32,179 nt of DNA, from positions 1 to 32,179 of the forward strand of contig CANJDA010000004.1 of assembly GCA_947472705.1 (NCBI GenBank), read 5' to 3'. Each line of letters begins with the position of its first letter. Position 1 is the stretch's first letter. This document shows, in pieces, positions 7,849 to 15,613 of the stretch. A model generated the notes under the pieces. The model had not been told where the DNA came from. It saw only the letters and a program-made list of their open reading frames with translations, and made no database searches. The stretch is from Flavobacteriaceae bacterium. Its GTDB lineage: Bacteria > Bacteroidota > Bacteroidia > Flavobacteriales > Flavobacteriaceae. A program made the position numbers and the translations under genes.

Positions 7849-9314
7849 TATTTTGTCTTTCTTTTTATGATTCGTACTAATGTTTCTTTTTCGCTATAGT
7901 AAATGAAATATAAGAACACCACTAACAATCCTATTTTTAAAAAATAATTATTTCGTAGCACGGGAATGTAAAATGAAACCACGGAAAACACTATGGTTAG
8001 TCCAAGGTAACTGAATATTTTATTAAAATCATACGGAATAGGATAGCTTTTTTGTCCCAATTTATAGGATATCACCATCATGCTTCCATAGGCAGCAATC
8101 GTGGCAATGGCCGATCCATAGTAGCTCATGGTTGGGATTAAAAAATAATTTAGAATCAACGTAACGGCGGCACCAACTAACGAAATATAAGCCCCTATTT
8201 TGGTTTTGTCTATTAGTTTATACCACACAGATAAATTGGTATAAATTCCCAAAAAGAAATTGGCAAAAACAATCAGCGGTACTACTTTCATGGCATCCCA
8301 ATAATTGGCATTGGGTACTAAAACGTGTTTTAACAAATCGGCAAACACAATAACAAACAAGGTGATAAACGAACCAAAAATCACAAAGTATTTGGTAATG
8401 GTAGCATAGGTTTGTTGCGCATTTTCGTTACTAGCATGGCTAAAGAAGAACGGTTCAATCCCTAAGGTATAAGCCGTTCGAAACAGCACCATAAACATCC
8501 CAATTTTATAACAGGCAGAATACGCTCCAATGTCTGACATGGGAACATGCATCCAGTCTAACAGGATTTTATCAAAATGCTCGTTGATGGCAAAAGCGAT
8601 TCCGGCAAACAATATAGGCAAACCGTAGTTCATCATTTTCTTCCACAAGACCACATCAAACTTCCAAGAAATATGAAGGTAGTTCGGAATCAACATCAAC
8701 AAGGTAAATAAACTTGCCACAACATTGGATATGAAAATATAGCCAATTTGGAAATTCTCTATATAAATGTGACTCAAAAATCCGTTTGGGTTATTGGTAA
8801 CTAATTTGGGAAGAAAGGCCAAAAAGAAAACATTGAGCAGTAAGTTTATCGTAACGTTTGCCATCTTAATGGTGGCATATTTCATGGGTCTTCTTTCCGC
8901 TCGTAACTTTGAAAAAGGGACTATGGCTAAGGCATCAAAAGTTAAAATCCAAATGGTATAGGTGATATATTGCACATTGATGCTAGACCAACTGGCTAAA
9001 GTATTTCTAAACAATAATGCCAAACCTAAAAACCCTAATGTAGACCAAAATAAAGATACCGTGGCGGTGGAAATAACCTTCTTTTTATCGTCTTCGGAAT
9101 TGTAAAATCGGAAGAAAGAAGTTTCCATACCATAAGACAGCACCACATTGAAGAACACCAAATACGCAAAGATGACCGAGACCTCACCCATCTTGCTTTT
9201 ATCAGGCAAATAATACACAAACAGCGGATTCAGTATAAAACTGATAATCCTAGGAAAAACGGTCGCCAGTCCGTAAATAAGGGTTTGTTTGAATAGGTTT
9301 TTATAAAGGCTCAA
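7848..9314 (-). CDS. Wzx-type oligosaccharide flippase
   Basis: 488 residues with about 12 to 14 predicted membrane helices, typical of the polysaccharide transporter branch of the MOP superfamily. The N-terminus [20 protein letters not shown] is characteristic of Bacteroidota members. It should flip lipid-linked sugars across the inner membrane. The start codon is TTG (CAA at 9312-9314 on the plus strand): an in-frame TAA lies shortly upstream and the next Met is about 40 residues in, inside the first helices, so TTG is the best choice. It begins a run of minus-strand genes and lies 126 bases after the atpG stop, beyond a terminator. Confidence 0.88.
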   Translation of the reverse strand: MSLYKNLFKQTLIYGLATVFPRIISFILNPLFVYYLPDKSKMGEVSVIFAYLVFFNVVLSYGMETSFFRFYNSEDDKKKVISTATVSLFWSTLGFLGLALLFRNTLASWSSINVQYITYTIWILTFDALAIVPFSKLRAERRPMKYATIKMANVTINLLLNVFFLAFLPKLVTNNPNGFLSHIYIENFQIGYIFISNVVASLFTLLMLIPNYLHISWKFDVVLWKKMMNYGLPILFAGIAFAINEHFDKILLDWMHVPMSDIGAYSACYKIGMFMVLFRTAYTLGIEPFFFSHASNENAQQTYATITKYFVIFGSFITLFVIVFADLLKHVLVPNANYWDAMKVVPLIVFANFFLGIYTNLSVWYKLIDKTKIGAYISLVGAAVTLILNYFLIPTMSYYGSAIATIAAYGSMMVISYKLGQKSYPIPYDFNKIFSYLGLTIVFSVVSFYIPVLRNNYFLKIGLLVVFLYFIYYSEKETLVRIIKRKTK

Positions 9315-9363
9315 TGAGAGTGTTTTTTAGGTATCGAACAAAAATAACTATTAAATTCGTTCC

Positions 9364-9395
9364 AAAAAAAAAGAGCGAACAAATGTTCACTCTTT
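9364..9395 (-). terminator. Intrinsic terminator of the ATP synthase operon
   Basis: Read on the minus strand after the atpG stop: AAAGAGTGAAC, four-base loop, then GTTCGCTCTTT and a run of T. The stem has one non-Watson-Crick position. It separates atpG from the flippase gene transcribed in the same direction. Confidence 0.88.
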
Positions 9396-9440
9396 CTATA
9401 AAATATCTTTTGAAGATTATCTTTTCAAAACTTCTTTTTC

Positions 9441-10301
9441 TTATCCTTTCAAAGCTTCTGCTCCACCTACAATCTCTAAGATTTCATTGGTAATTGCAGC
9501 CTGACGTGCTTTGTTATAAGTCAGTTTCAATTGGTTTCTTAATTCCGTTGCATTATCCGTTGCTTTGTGCATTGCGGTCATACGCGCTCCATGTTCGGAA
9601 GCAAAAGAATCTCTAATGGATTTGTACAATTGTGTCTTTAATGATTTTGGAATCAAAGTCAATACAATTTCTTCTTTGGCAGGTTCAAAAATATAGTCTG
9701 CTGCTGCTACAGGTGTGTCTGTTGCTACAGGTGCTAATGGCAAAAACTGCTCTGTCTGTACTATTTGAGTAGCGGCGTTCTTGAACTGATTGTACACCAC
9801 TTCAATTTTATCATACTCACCCGAAATAAATTTCTCAGTCAACACATCTGCAATAGCAGCTACATTGTCAAAAGTAAGTTGGTCAAAAACTTCGCTTCTG
9901 TTGGCAATAACAGTATTTGTTTTTCGTAATACATCGTTTCCTTTTTTACCAATAGCAAAAATATCAACTTGTTTTCCTTCGTAACTATCGGCTATCGATT
10001 TGGCTTGCTTAATGACATTGGTATTGAAAGCACCACACAAACCACGATTTGAAGTAATAGCTACAACTAAAACTTTGTTTACTTCGCGTTGAGTTGTGTA
10101 TTGTCCACCTGCACCGCCTTCTAAAGTAGCGCTTACGCTTTGTAATAATTCCGTTAATTTTTCGGCATAAGGGCGCATTGCTGTAATAGCATCTTGTGCT
10201 TTTTTCAACTTTGCGGCAGAAACCATCTTCATCGCCGATGTAATTTGCATCGTCGACTGAACGGAAGTAATTCTATTACGGATTTCCTTTAAGTTTGCCA
10301 T
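9441..10301 (-). CDS. atpG: ATP synthase F1 subunit gamma
   Basis: 286 residues, normal length. The N-terminal helix ANLKEIRNRITSVQSTMQIT and the C-terminal helix ELRNQLKLTYNKARQAAITN are the two conserved ends that form the rotating coiled-coil shaft; EIVGGAEAL is the usual end. Gamma couples c-ring rotation to catalysis in the alpha3beta3 head. It is the last gene of the operon and is followed by an intrinsic terminator. The 79 bases between it and atpA hold a hairpin-forming repeat. Confidence 0.97.
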   Translation of the reverse strand: MANLKEIRNRITSVQSTMQITSAMKMVSAAKLKKAQDAITAMRPYAEKLTELLQSVSATLEGGAGGQYTTQREVNKVLVVAITSNRGLCGAFNTNVIKQAKSIADSYEGKQVDIFAIGKKGNDVLRKTNTVIANRSEVFDQLTFDNVAAIADVLTEKFISGEYDKIEVVYNQFKNAATQIVQTEQFLPLAPVATDTPVAAADYIFEPAKEEIVLTLIPKSLKTQLYKSIRDSFASEHGARMTAMHKATDNATELRNQLKLTYNKARQAAITNEILEIVGGAEALKG

Positions 10302-10324
10302 TTTTTAAATTTGAAAATGTGATA

Positions 10325-10370
10325 ATTTGAAAATTTGAAAATGCTTTACACCATCTTCAAATTTTCAAAT
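10325..10370. repeat. Hairpin-forming repeat between atpA and atpG
   Basis: ATTTGAAAATTTGAAAATG (10325-10343) pairs with CATCTTCAAATTTTCAAAT (10352-10370), 18 of 19 positions, with the 8-base loop CTTTACAC. Extra TTTGAAAAT units lie just outside (10308-10320). It resembles in style, though not in sequence, the palindromic repeats at 6847 and 7318. Confidence 0.8.
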
Positions 10371-10380
10371 ACTCAAATTA

Positions 10381-11958
10381 TTAATTATATTTTGCTGATA
10401 ATTCTTTAGCCGTTTTCTCTAAAACATCAGTAATAGTATCATCTAACTTACCTGCTTTCAAAGCATTTAAAACGTCTCTGTGTTTGTTATTCAAATAATC
10501 GATATAATCTCTTTCGAATTCTTTTACTTTGTTTACCGGAACGTTTCTCAATAAGTTTTTAGAACCTGCATAGATAATCGCTACTTGGTCTTCAACTGTA
10601 TATGGGTCGTTTACGGCTTGTTTCAAGATTTCAACGTTTCTTTTTCCTTTTTCGATTACGTTTAAAGTAACCGCATCCAAATCAGATCCGAATTTAGCAA
10701 ACGCTTCCAATTCACGGAATTGTGCTTGGTCTAATTTCAAAGTACCCGCTACTTTTTTCATCGATTTAATTTGAGCATTACCTCCCACACGAGATACCGA
10801 AATACCTACGTTAATAGCAGGACGAACCCCTGAGTTGAACAAATCTCCATCAAGGAAAATCTGACCATCGGTAATCGAAATTACGTTAGTTGGGATATAG
10901 GCCGAAACGTCTCCCGCCTGGGTTTCGATAATTGGTAACGCTGTTAATGAACCTCCCCCTTTTACAATTGGTTTCAAGCTATCTGGCAAATCATTCATGT
11001 TTTTGGCGATATCATCATCGGCAATAACTTTACACGCTCTTTCTAATAAACGAGAGTGTAAGTAGAATACGTCTCCAGGATAAGCCTCACGTCCTGGTGG
11101 TCTTCTTAACAACAAAGACACCTCACGGTAAGCCACCGCTTGTTTTGATAAATCATCATAGATAATCAAAGCAGGACGCCCTGAATCTCGGAAATATTCT
11201 CCGATAGCAGCACCGGCCATTGGAGCATATACTTGCATTGGAGCTGGGTCAGAAGCATTAGCGGCTACGATAACAGTATATGCCATCGCTCCTTTTTCTT
11301 CTAATGTTTTAGCAATTCCAGCTACTGTAGACGCTTTTTGTCCTATCGCCACATAGATACAGAATACAGGTTGCCCTGCATCGTAAAATTCTTTTTGGTT
11401 CAAAATGGTATCAATACAAACCGTAGTTTTACCTGTTTGACGGTCACCAATAACCAACTCACGTTGTCCTCTACCTACTGGAATCATCGCATCGATAGAT
11501 TTGATACCTGTTTGTAATGGCTCAGTAACGGGTTGACGGAAGATAACTCCAGGCGCTTTTCTTTCTAATGGCATCTCGTATAAGTCACCGCCAATTGCTC
11601 CTTTACCATCGATTGGCTCACCAAGTGTGTTTACAACACGACCCACGATTTGCTCACCTACTTTCAAAGAAGCGATACGTTGAGTTCTTTTTACTATAGA
11701 TCCTTCTTTGATTCCAGTTGATGGTCCTAAAAGTACTACCCCAACATTGTCTTCTTCTAAGTTCAAAACGATAGCTTCTAAACCGTTTTCGAATTGTACC
11801 AACTCACCGTATTGTGCGTTTGACAACCCGTAAACACGAGCAATACCGTCTCCTACTTGAAGTACAGTTCCCACTTCTTCCAACGTAGCACCCGATTGAA
11901 ATCCTTCTACTTGTTTCTTTAATATTGCTGAAATTTCAGCAGCTTTAATTTCCGCCAT
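10381..11958 (-). CDS. atpA: ATP synthase F1 subunit alpha
   Basis: 525 residues. An N-terminal beta barrel (about 25-95) is followed by the nucleotide-binding domain with Walker [10 protein letters not shown] at 171-179, the Walker B region [24 protein letters not shown], and the arginine-finger segment [10 protein letters not shown] that reaches into the catalytic beta site. Alpha carries the non-catalytic nucleotide sites of the F1 head. It lies 22 bases after atpH. Its partner atpD (beta) is not in this window. Confidence 0.98.
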   Translation of the reverse strand: MAEIKAAEISAILKKQVEGFQSGATLEEVGTVLQVGDGIARVYGLSNAQYGELVQFENGLEAIVLNLEEDNVGVVLLGPSTGIKEGSIVKRTQRIASLKVGEQIVGRVVNTLGEPIDGKGAIGGDLYEMPLERKAPGVIFRQPVTEPLQTGIKSIDAMIPVGRGQRELVIGDRQTGKTTVCIDTILNQKEFYDAGQPVFCIYVAIGQKASTVAGIAKTLEEKGAMAYTVIVAANASDPAPMQVYAPMAGAAIGEYFRDSGRPALIIYDDLSKQAVAYREVSLLLRRPPGREAYPGDVFYLHSRLLERACKVIADDDIAKNMNDLPDSLKPIVKGGGSLTALPIIETQAGDVSAYIPTNVISITDGQIFLDGDLFNSGVRPAINVGISVSRVGGNAQIKSMKKVAGTLKLDQAQFRELEAFAKFGSDLDAVTLNVIEKGKRNVEILKQAVNDPYTVEDQVAIIYAGSKNLLRNVPVNKVKEFERDYIDYLNNKHRDVLNALKAGKLDDTITDVLEKTAKELSAKYN

Positions 11959-11980
11959 TTTGATATCTCTTTAATGGTAT

Positions 11981-12508
11981 TTAATTACTAAACTCTCTTT
12001 TTAATTCCTGTAACCTATTGGCCACAGAAGCATTGTATTGTTTGTCTCCAATTCTCAAGATAAACCCACCAATAATTGCTGGATCTACAATGTTCTGAAT
12101 GGTTATTTTTTTATCTGAAATAGTGGCCACTTTTGCCATAACTTTTGCTTCTAATTCGGCTGTGATAGGAAAAGCAGTAGTAACCTTTGCGGTTTCCATG
12201 CCGTTCATTTCATCAAACTGATGATTGAATTGTGTAGCTATTGAGGCTAATATTTCAAATCTTTTATTTTCTTGTAGCAATCTAAATAGCGACTTGGTTT
12301 CACCTTGAACCGAACTAAAAATTTCGGTCAATGCATTCATTTTTAAATCGGCTGCAATGATTGGGCTAGCCAAAAACTCGCTTAAATCTGAATTGTCAGC
12401 AACCGTAGTAACGATGTTATTCATATCATCATTTACAAGTGTAGCATTTCCGTTTGAAACCGCTATTTCTATTATTGCTTTTGCGTATCTAATCGCTGCT
12501 CTTGACAT
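11981..12508 (-). CDS. atpH: ATP synthase F1 subunit delta
   Basis: 175 residues. N-terminal ARYAKAI-type helix (AAIRYAKAIIEIA), the central FRLLQENKRFEILASI block, and the C-terminal PAIIGGFILRIGDKQYNASV segment are the standard OSCP/delta signatures. Delta caps the F1 head and joins it to the b-subunit stalk. It starts five bases after atpF ends, consistent with coupled translation. Confidence 0.96.
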   Translation of the reverse strand: MSRAAIRYAKAIIEIAVSNGNATLVNDDMNNIVTTVADNSDLSEFLASPIIAADLKMNALTEIFSSVQGETKSLFRLLQENKRFEILASIATQFNHQFDEMNGMETAKVTTAFPITAELEAKVMAKVATISDKKITIQNIVDPAIIGGFILRIGDKQYNASVANRLQELKREFSN

Positions 12509-12513
12509 AACGA

Positions 12514-13014
12514 TTAATTTAGTTTAACATCACCTAACATTTTCTCAATCAATTTGGTTTGAGATTCATTGTTAGCTAATTCGTCTTTTAATAATTTTTG
12601 AGCAATCTCTATAGATAATGAAGAAACTTGTTCTTTCAATTCTACCATTGCTGCATTTTTTTCGCTGTTGATGGCTGCTTTAGCTTGTTCAATCATTTTT
12701 TGACCTTGAACTTGCGCTTCTGTTTTAGCATCATTAATCATTTTTTCTTTGATTTCACGAGCTTCTTTCATCATAGCATCTCTTTCTAATCTAGCATCAG
12801 CTAATAATTTCTCATTATCTGATTTTAGATTTTGCATTTCTTTTTTAGCATTTTCTGCAGATTGTAAAGCATTTTTAATACCTTCTTCTCTTTCATTAAC
12901 TGCATCAAGAATTGGTTTCCATGCAAATTTTTTCAACAATAAAATTAATCCGATGAAAATTAAGGATTGCCAAAAGAACAAACCAAACGAAAAATCATTT
13001 ATTAACTTTTCCAT
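12514..13014 (-). CDS. atpF: ATP synthase Fo subunit b
   Basis: 166 residues. One N-terminal membrane helix (FSFGLFFWQSLIFIGLILLLKKF) runs into the conserved WKPILDAVNEREEGIKNAL and a long charged helix that dimerises as the peripheral stalk, ending in the delta-binding region. The gap to atpE is 80 bases and carries a strong hairpin, unlike the tight atpF-atpH spacing. Confidence 0.96.
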   Translation of the reverse strand: MEKLINDFSFGLFFWQSLIFIGLILLLKKFAWKPILDAVNEREEGIKNALQSAENAKKEMQNLKSDNEKLLADARLERDAMMKEAREIKEKMINDAKTEAQVQGQKMIEQAKAAINSEKNAAMVELKEQVSSLSIEIAQKLLKDELANNESQTKLIEKMLGDVKLN

Positions 13015-13048
13015 ATTATATAATTAAAGTCTTTCTTGTTTAAATAAA

Positions 13049-13081
13049 ACAAAAACCACAACCAACCGTTGCGGTTTTTGT
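13049..13081 (-). terminator. Intra-operon hairpin between atpE and atpF
   Basis: ACAAAAACCACAAC (13049-13062) faces GTTGCGGTTTTTGT (13068-13081): a 14-bp stem with one mismatch and a 5-base loop. On the transcribed minus strand the stem ends in GGTTTTTGTTTTATTT, so it resembles an intrinsic terminator. Being inside the operon it could act as a partial terminator or a 3'-end stabiliser for atpB-atpE mRNA, giving more c subunit. The structure is seen; the role is inferred. Confidence 0.65.
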
Positions 13082-13094
13082 TTGGTTTTTTGTA

Positions 13095-13292
13095 TTAAGA
13101 TACTGCGAATAAAGCAGCAAATCCAATACCTTCAATAAGGGCCGCTGCAATAAGCATCACAGTTTGAATTTTTCCTGTTGCTTCTGGTTGACGAGCGATA
13201 GCCTCTAATGCAGAACCACCGATTCTACCAATACCAAGACCAACTCCGATAACCACTAATCCAGCTCCTACTAAATGAAGATTTCCTTCCAT
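13095..13292 (-). CDS. atpE: ATP synthase Fo subunit c
   Basis: 65 residues, a two-helix hairpin forming the rotor ring. Helix 1 has GVGLGIG at 16-22, the tight-packing GxGxGxG motif; the polar loop is ARQPE (33-37); helix 2 has the ion-binding Glu54 in AALIEGIGF. Gly rather than Ser/Thr after the Glu, and no Gln near the site in helix 1, argue for protons rather than sodium. It is on the short side but complete. It lies 65 bases after atpB. Confidence 0.96.
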   Translation of the reverse strand: MEGNLHLVGAGLVVIGVGLGIGRIGGSALEAIARQPEATGKIQTVMLIAAALIEGIGFAALFAVS

Positions 13293-13357
13293 AATGTATA
13301 TATATTTAATTAAACATTCTAATTAAAGCGGCTGCACAAAAGGCATTCGCTGTTTTA

Positions 13358-14491
13358 TTAATGATGCCCTTCTTCGTGATGGTGCTCCTCAACGGCTGAA
13401 CCAAAATACAAAGCGGTTAACATCGTGAAAATATAGGCTTGTAATAATGTTACTAAGATTTCGATTAAAGAAATGATAAACGATAAAACAAAAGCCAACG
13501 GACTTCCTATCCAGCTTTTAAAAACAAACATCATCCCAATCAAACTCATCAATACAATATGCCCCGCAAACATGTTGGCATACAAACGAATCATTAATGA
13601 AAATGGCTTGATAATAGCTCCCATAAGTTCTATAGGGGCCAAGATAAACTTCATGGGTACTGGAACACCTGGCATCCAAAAAATATGTTTCCAATAGTTT
13701 TTGTTTGCTGTAAGTGTAGTAATTATAAAAGTTACTACAGCTAATCCAAAGGTAACGGCTATATTTCCAGTTACGTTAATTCCAAATGGAGTCATCCCAA
13801 CTACATTTAAAAACCAAATAAAAAAGAATACGGTTAATAAATGACTCATGTATTTTTTATACTTTTTTTCGCCTATGTTTGGAATAGCAATTTCATCACG
13901 AACAAACAATACTATGGGTTCGAAGAATCGACCAGCTCCAGCAGCTACTCCTCCATTTTTGGAATACGACTTTCCTAAACTTCTGAATAATAAGACCATT
14001 AATAAGGCAACAACCAACATGGTAAACACTCCTTTGGTAATAGAAAAATCTAATGGTTTTGCGTTTGTAGGATGCTCTTCATCGCCAGTTAACGTTCCTG
14101 AAGCATCTGTTTTGTATATTTTTTCGTGGTGTAAAACGTAGTAATTTCCATTTGACTCAGCTACACTTTCTCCGTGATTAAATTTTGAAGAAGAGAAAAC
14201 TTCCAGTTTTCCATTGTCCCAAAGAATAATTAGAAGCGGGAAACCATAATGTTTTCCTGCTGCTTCATCAGCAAATAAAGAAAAATCATGACCGTCTAAA
14301 ACGTGATGGTTTTTAACTTCATCTATTTTTTCTTTCATTGCTTCTTTTTCATCAAGCTTTTCGGTTTTTAACTCAGCCTTAGGAGCCGTTTGTACCGATA
14401 AAGTATCAGATGAATTTGCAAATCCGTTTAGAGAAATTAATGCTAATAATGCAACTAAAATATATAGAAGTGGTTTTTTTGAAAGCACCAT
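13358..14491 (-). CDS. atpB: ATP synthase Fo subunit a with long N-terminal extension
   Basis: 377 residues, over 100 more than the E. coli protein. A signal-like helix (PLLYILVALLALISLNGFANS) and about 120 polar residues with several His precede the first conserved membrane helix near 152. The core has NVVGMTPFGINVTGN, MGAIIKPFSLMIRLYANM with the essential Arg facing the c ring, and LLQAYIFTMLTALY. The C-terminus is His/Glu-rich (EEHHHEEGHH). It forms the proton half-channels. The extension is common in Bacteroidota but its job is unclear. A -7 element (TACTTTTG) lies 40 bases upstream. Confidence 0.95.
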   Translation of the reverse strand: MVLSKKPLLYILVALLALISLNGFANSSDTLSVQTAPKAELKTEKLDEKEAMKEKIDEVKNHHVLDGHDFSLFADEAAGKHYGFPLLIILWDNGKLEVFSSSKFNHGESVAESNGNYYVLHHEKIYKTDASGTLTGDEEHPTNAKPLDFSITKGVFTMLVVALLMVLLFRSLGKSYSKNGGVAAGAGRFFEPIVLFVRDEIAIPNIGEKKYKKYMSHLLTVFFFIWFLNVVGMTPFGINVTGNIAVTFGLAVVTFIITTLTANKNYWKHIFWMPGVPVPMKFILAPIELMGAIIKPFSLMIRLYANMFAGHIVLMSLIGMMFVFKSWIGSPLAFVLSFIISLIEILVTLLQAYIFTMLTALYFGSAVEEHHHEEGHH

Positions 14492-14530
14492 AATTATGAA
14501 TTATCTATATTATATTTTTCAAATTTGGTG

Positions 14531-14538
14531 CAAAAGTA
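14531..14538 (-). promoter_or_regulatory. -7 promoter element upstream of atpB
   Basis: Minus-strand TACTTTTG matches TAnnTTTG exactly, followed by CACC. It lies 40 bases before the atpB ATG in a 114-base gap, the largest within the operon. No TTG stands at -33, only TTT. It suggests that atpBEFHAG has its own promoter besides readthrough from upstream. Confidence 0.5.
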
Positions 14539-14605
14539 CAATTTTAATTAATATTAAAAAGTATAACTTTATTTTTTTTTGAGGAATTACCAATTATAAA
14601 ACGAT

Positions 14606-15004
14606 TTACTGTTTATTGTTTAAAATTCTTATGGTAGCAAGTGTTTCTATTATTAGAAAGTAAATAAAAATTAGAAAAAAATTGGTTTTTTCAATAGACG
14701 TGTACGGAAGATGAATTGCTAAAATAGGCTTAACCAAAAGATAGGCTATTATCATTTTTAAAGTTGTTAGAAATAAGAAAGCATAGCCAACATAGTTTTT
14801 CATGTTTTGAAAGACCATATTTAGTGCGAAAACAATAAATGCAGAGAATAAGGTGAAAAGTAAATAAAGCAATGCTACACTATATTGAAATTGACTTTCA
14901 ATAGTACTTGAAACCAAAAAATATAATAGTGTTTTATGAATGGCGAATCCTATAAGTCCTGCTATTAATACAATTAATAGTGAATGATATTTTTTTAATT
15001 TCAT
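14606..15004 (-). CDS. Small four-helix membrane protein upstream of atpB (DUF6168-like)
   Basis: 132 residues with four hydrophobic segments (LLIVLIAGLIGFAIHKTLLYF, YSVALLYLLFTLFSAFIVF, YVGYAFLFLTTLKMIIAYLL, FFLIFIYFLIIETLATIRI). Position, size and topology match AtpI-type accessory proteins, and it recalls the Bacteroidota family DUF6168, which I cannot confirm here. AtpI proteins help c-ring assembly. It is four bases from the upstream atpZ-like gene and on the same strand. The role is inferred from context. Confidence 0.7.
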   Translation of the reverse strand: MKLKKYHSLLIVLIAGLIGFAIHKTLLYFLVSSTIESQFQYSVALLYLLFTLFSAFIVFALNMVFQNMKNYVGYAFLFLTTLKMIIAYLLVKPILAIHLPYTSIEKTNFFLIFIYFLIIETLATIRILNNKQ

Positions 15005-15007
15005 TTA

Positions 15008-15235
15008 TTATTCTGATTTATTAATGTCTTTTAATTGACGGTTAATGTTGTAAAACGAAATACCAACACCAATAAGGGTGAGTATTTTTACATATACATT
15101 ATATGGGTTTGGATATTTTTGATCTAACCAGTTCCCTAAATAGGAAAACAAGAAGATAATTACTCCCATTTGGATTGGAATAGTAATCAGGGCCAACCAT
15201 TTATTAGGCGATTTTTTCTTCTGGGGATTGATCAT
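15008..15235 (-). CDS. AtpZ/AtpI family protein
   Basis: 75 residues with two membrane helices (WLALITIPIQMGVIIFLFSYLGNWLD and YVKILTLIGVGISFYNINRQL). The YLGNWLDQKYP segment between them is typical of the short AtpZ/AtpI family that precedes Fo genes and supports ATP synthase assembly or Mg uptake. Its start lies 32 bases inside the 3' end of the bactofilin gene, in another frame; no later Met would keep helix 1, so the overlap looks real. Confidence 0.85.
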   Translation of the reverse strand: MINPQKKKSPNKWLALITIPIQMGVIIFLFSYLGNWLDQKYPNPYNVYVKILTLIGVGISFYNINRQLKDINKSE

Positions 15236-15608
15236 TACTAACCATGTTTTTTACATGAGGTTTCATTACACAAGTGGCGCTAAATTCAGCTCCAGGTTCT
15301 ACGGATAGTTTACCACATATTACTTCGCCTTTAATATGCGCTTTTGATTTAATATTTAGTATTTCTTGTACTTGAATTTTGCCTTCAAATATACCTTCTA
15401 TGTCTGCATTTTTACAAACAATATCACCTTTTACACTTGCTGCTGGGCCAATAACTATTTTCCCTTTAGATTGAAAATTACCTATTAAGTGACCATCCAA
15501 TCGGAAATCAGCTGGAGACATAATGTCCCCTTTAATAGTAGTTCCTTCAACTATTCTATTTGTTTTACCTAAAAGATCGGTATATGATTTTGGACTTTTT
15601 TCAAACAT
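15204..15608 (-). CDS. Bactofilin (polymer-forming cytoskeletal protein)
   Basis: 134 residues. The DUF583 core (about 20-118) shows the regular turns of a right-handed beta helix: TTIKGDIMSPADFRLDGHLIG, KIVIGPAASVKGDIVC, IEGIFEGKIQV, AHIKGEVICGKLSVEPGAEF. Bactofilins polymerise without nucleotide and position cell-wall or polar machinery on the inner face of the membrane. It starts five bases after the sprE stop and overlaps the atpZ-like gene by 32 bases, placing it in a shared transcript. Confidence 0.93.
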   Translation of the reverse strand: MFEKSPKSYTDLLGKTNRIVEGTTIKGDIMSPADFRLDGHLIGNFQSKGKIVIGPAASVKGDIVCKNADIEGIFEGKIQVQEILNIKSKAHIKGEVICGKLSVEPGAEFSATCVMKPHVKNMVSNDQSPEEKIA

Positions 15609-15613
15609 GTTTT

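Noticed and set aside
13095-13292. Sodium-driven ATP synthase
   Set aside because: AtpE lacks the Gln and Ser/Thr ligands that accompany the Glu in sodium-binding c subunits.
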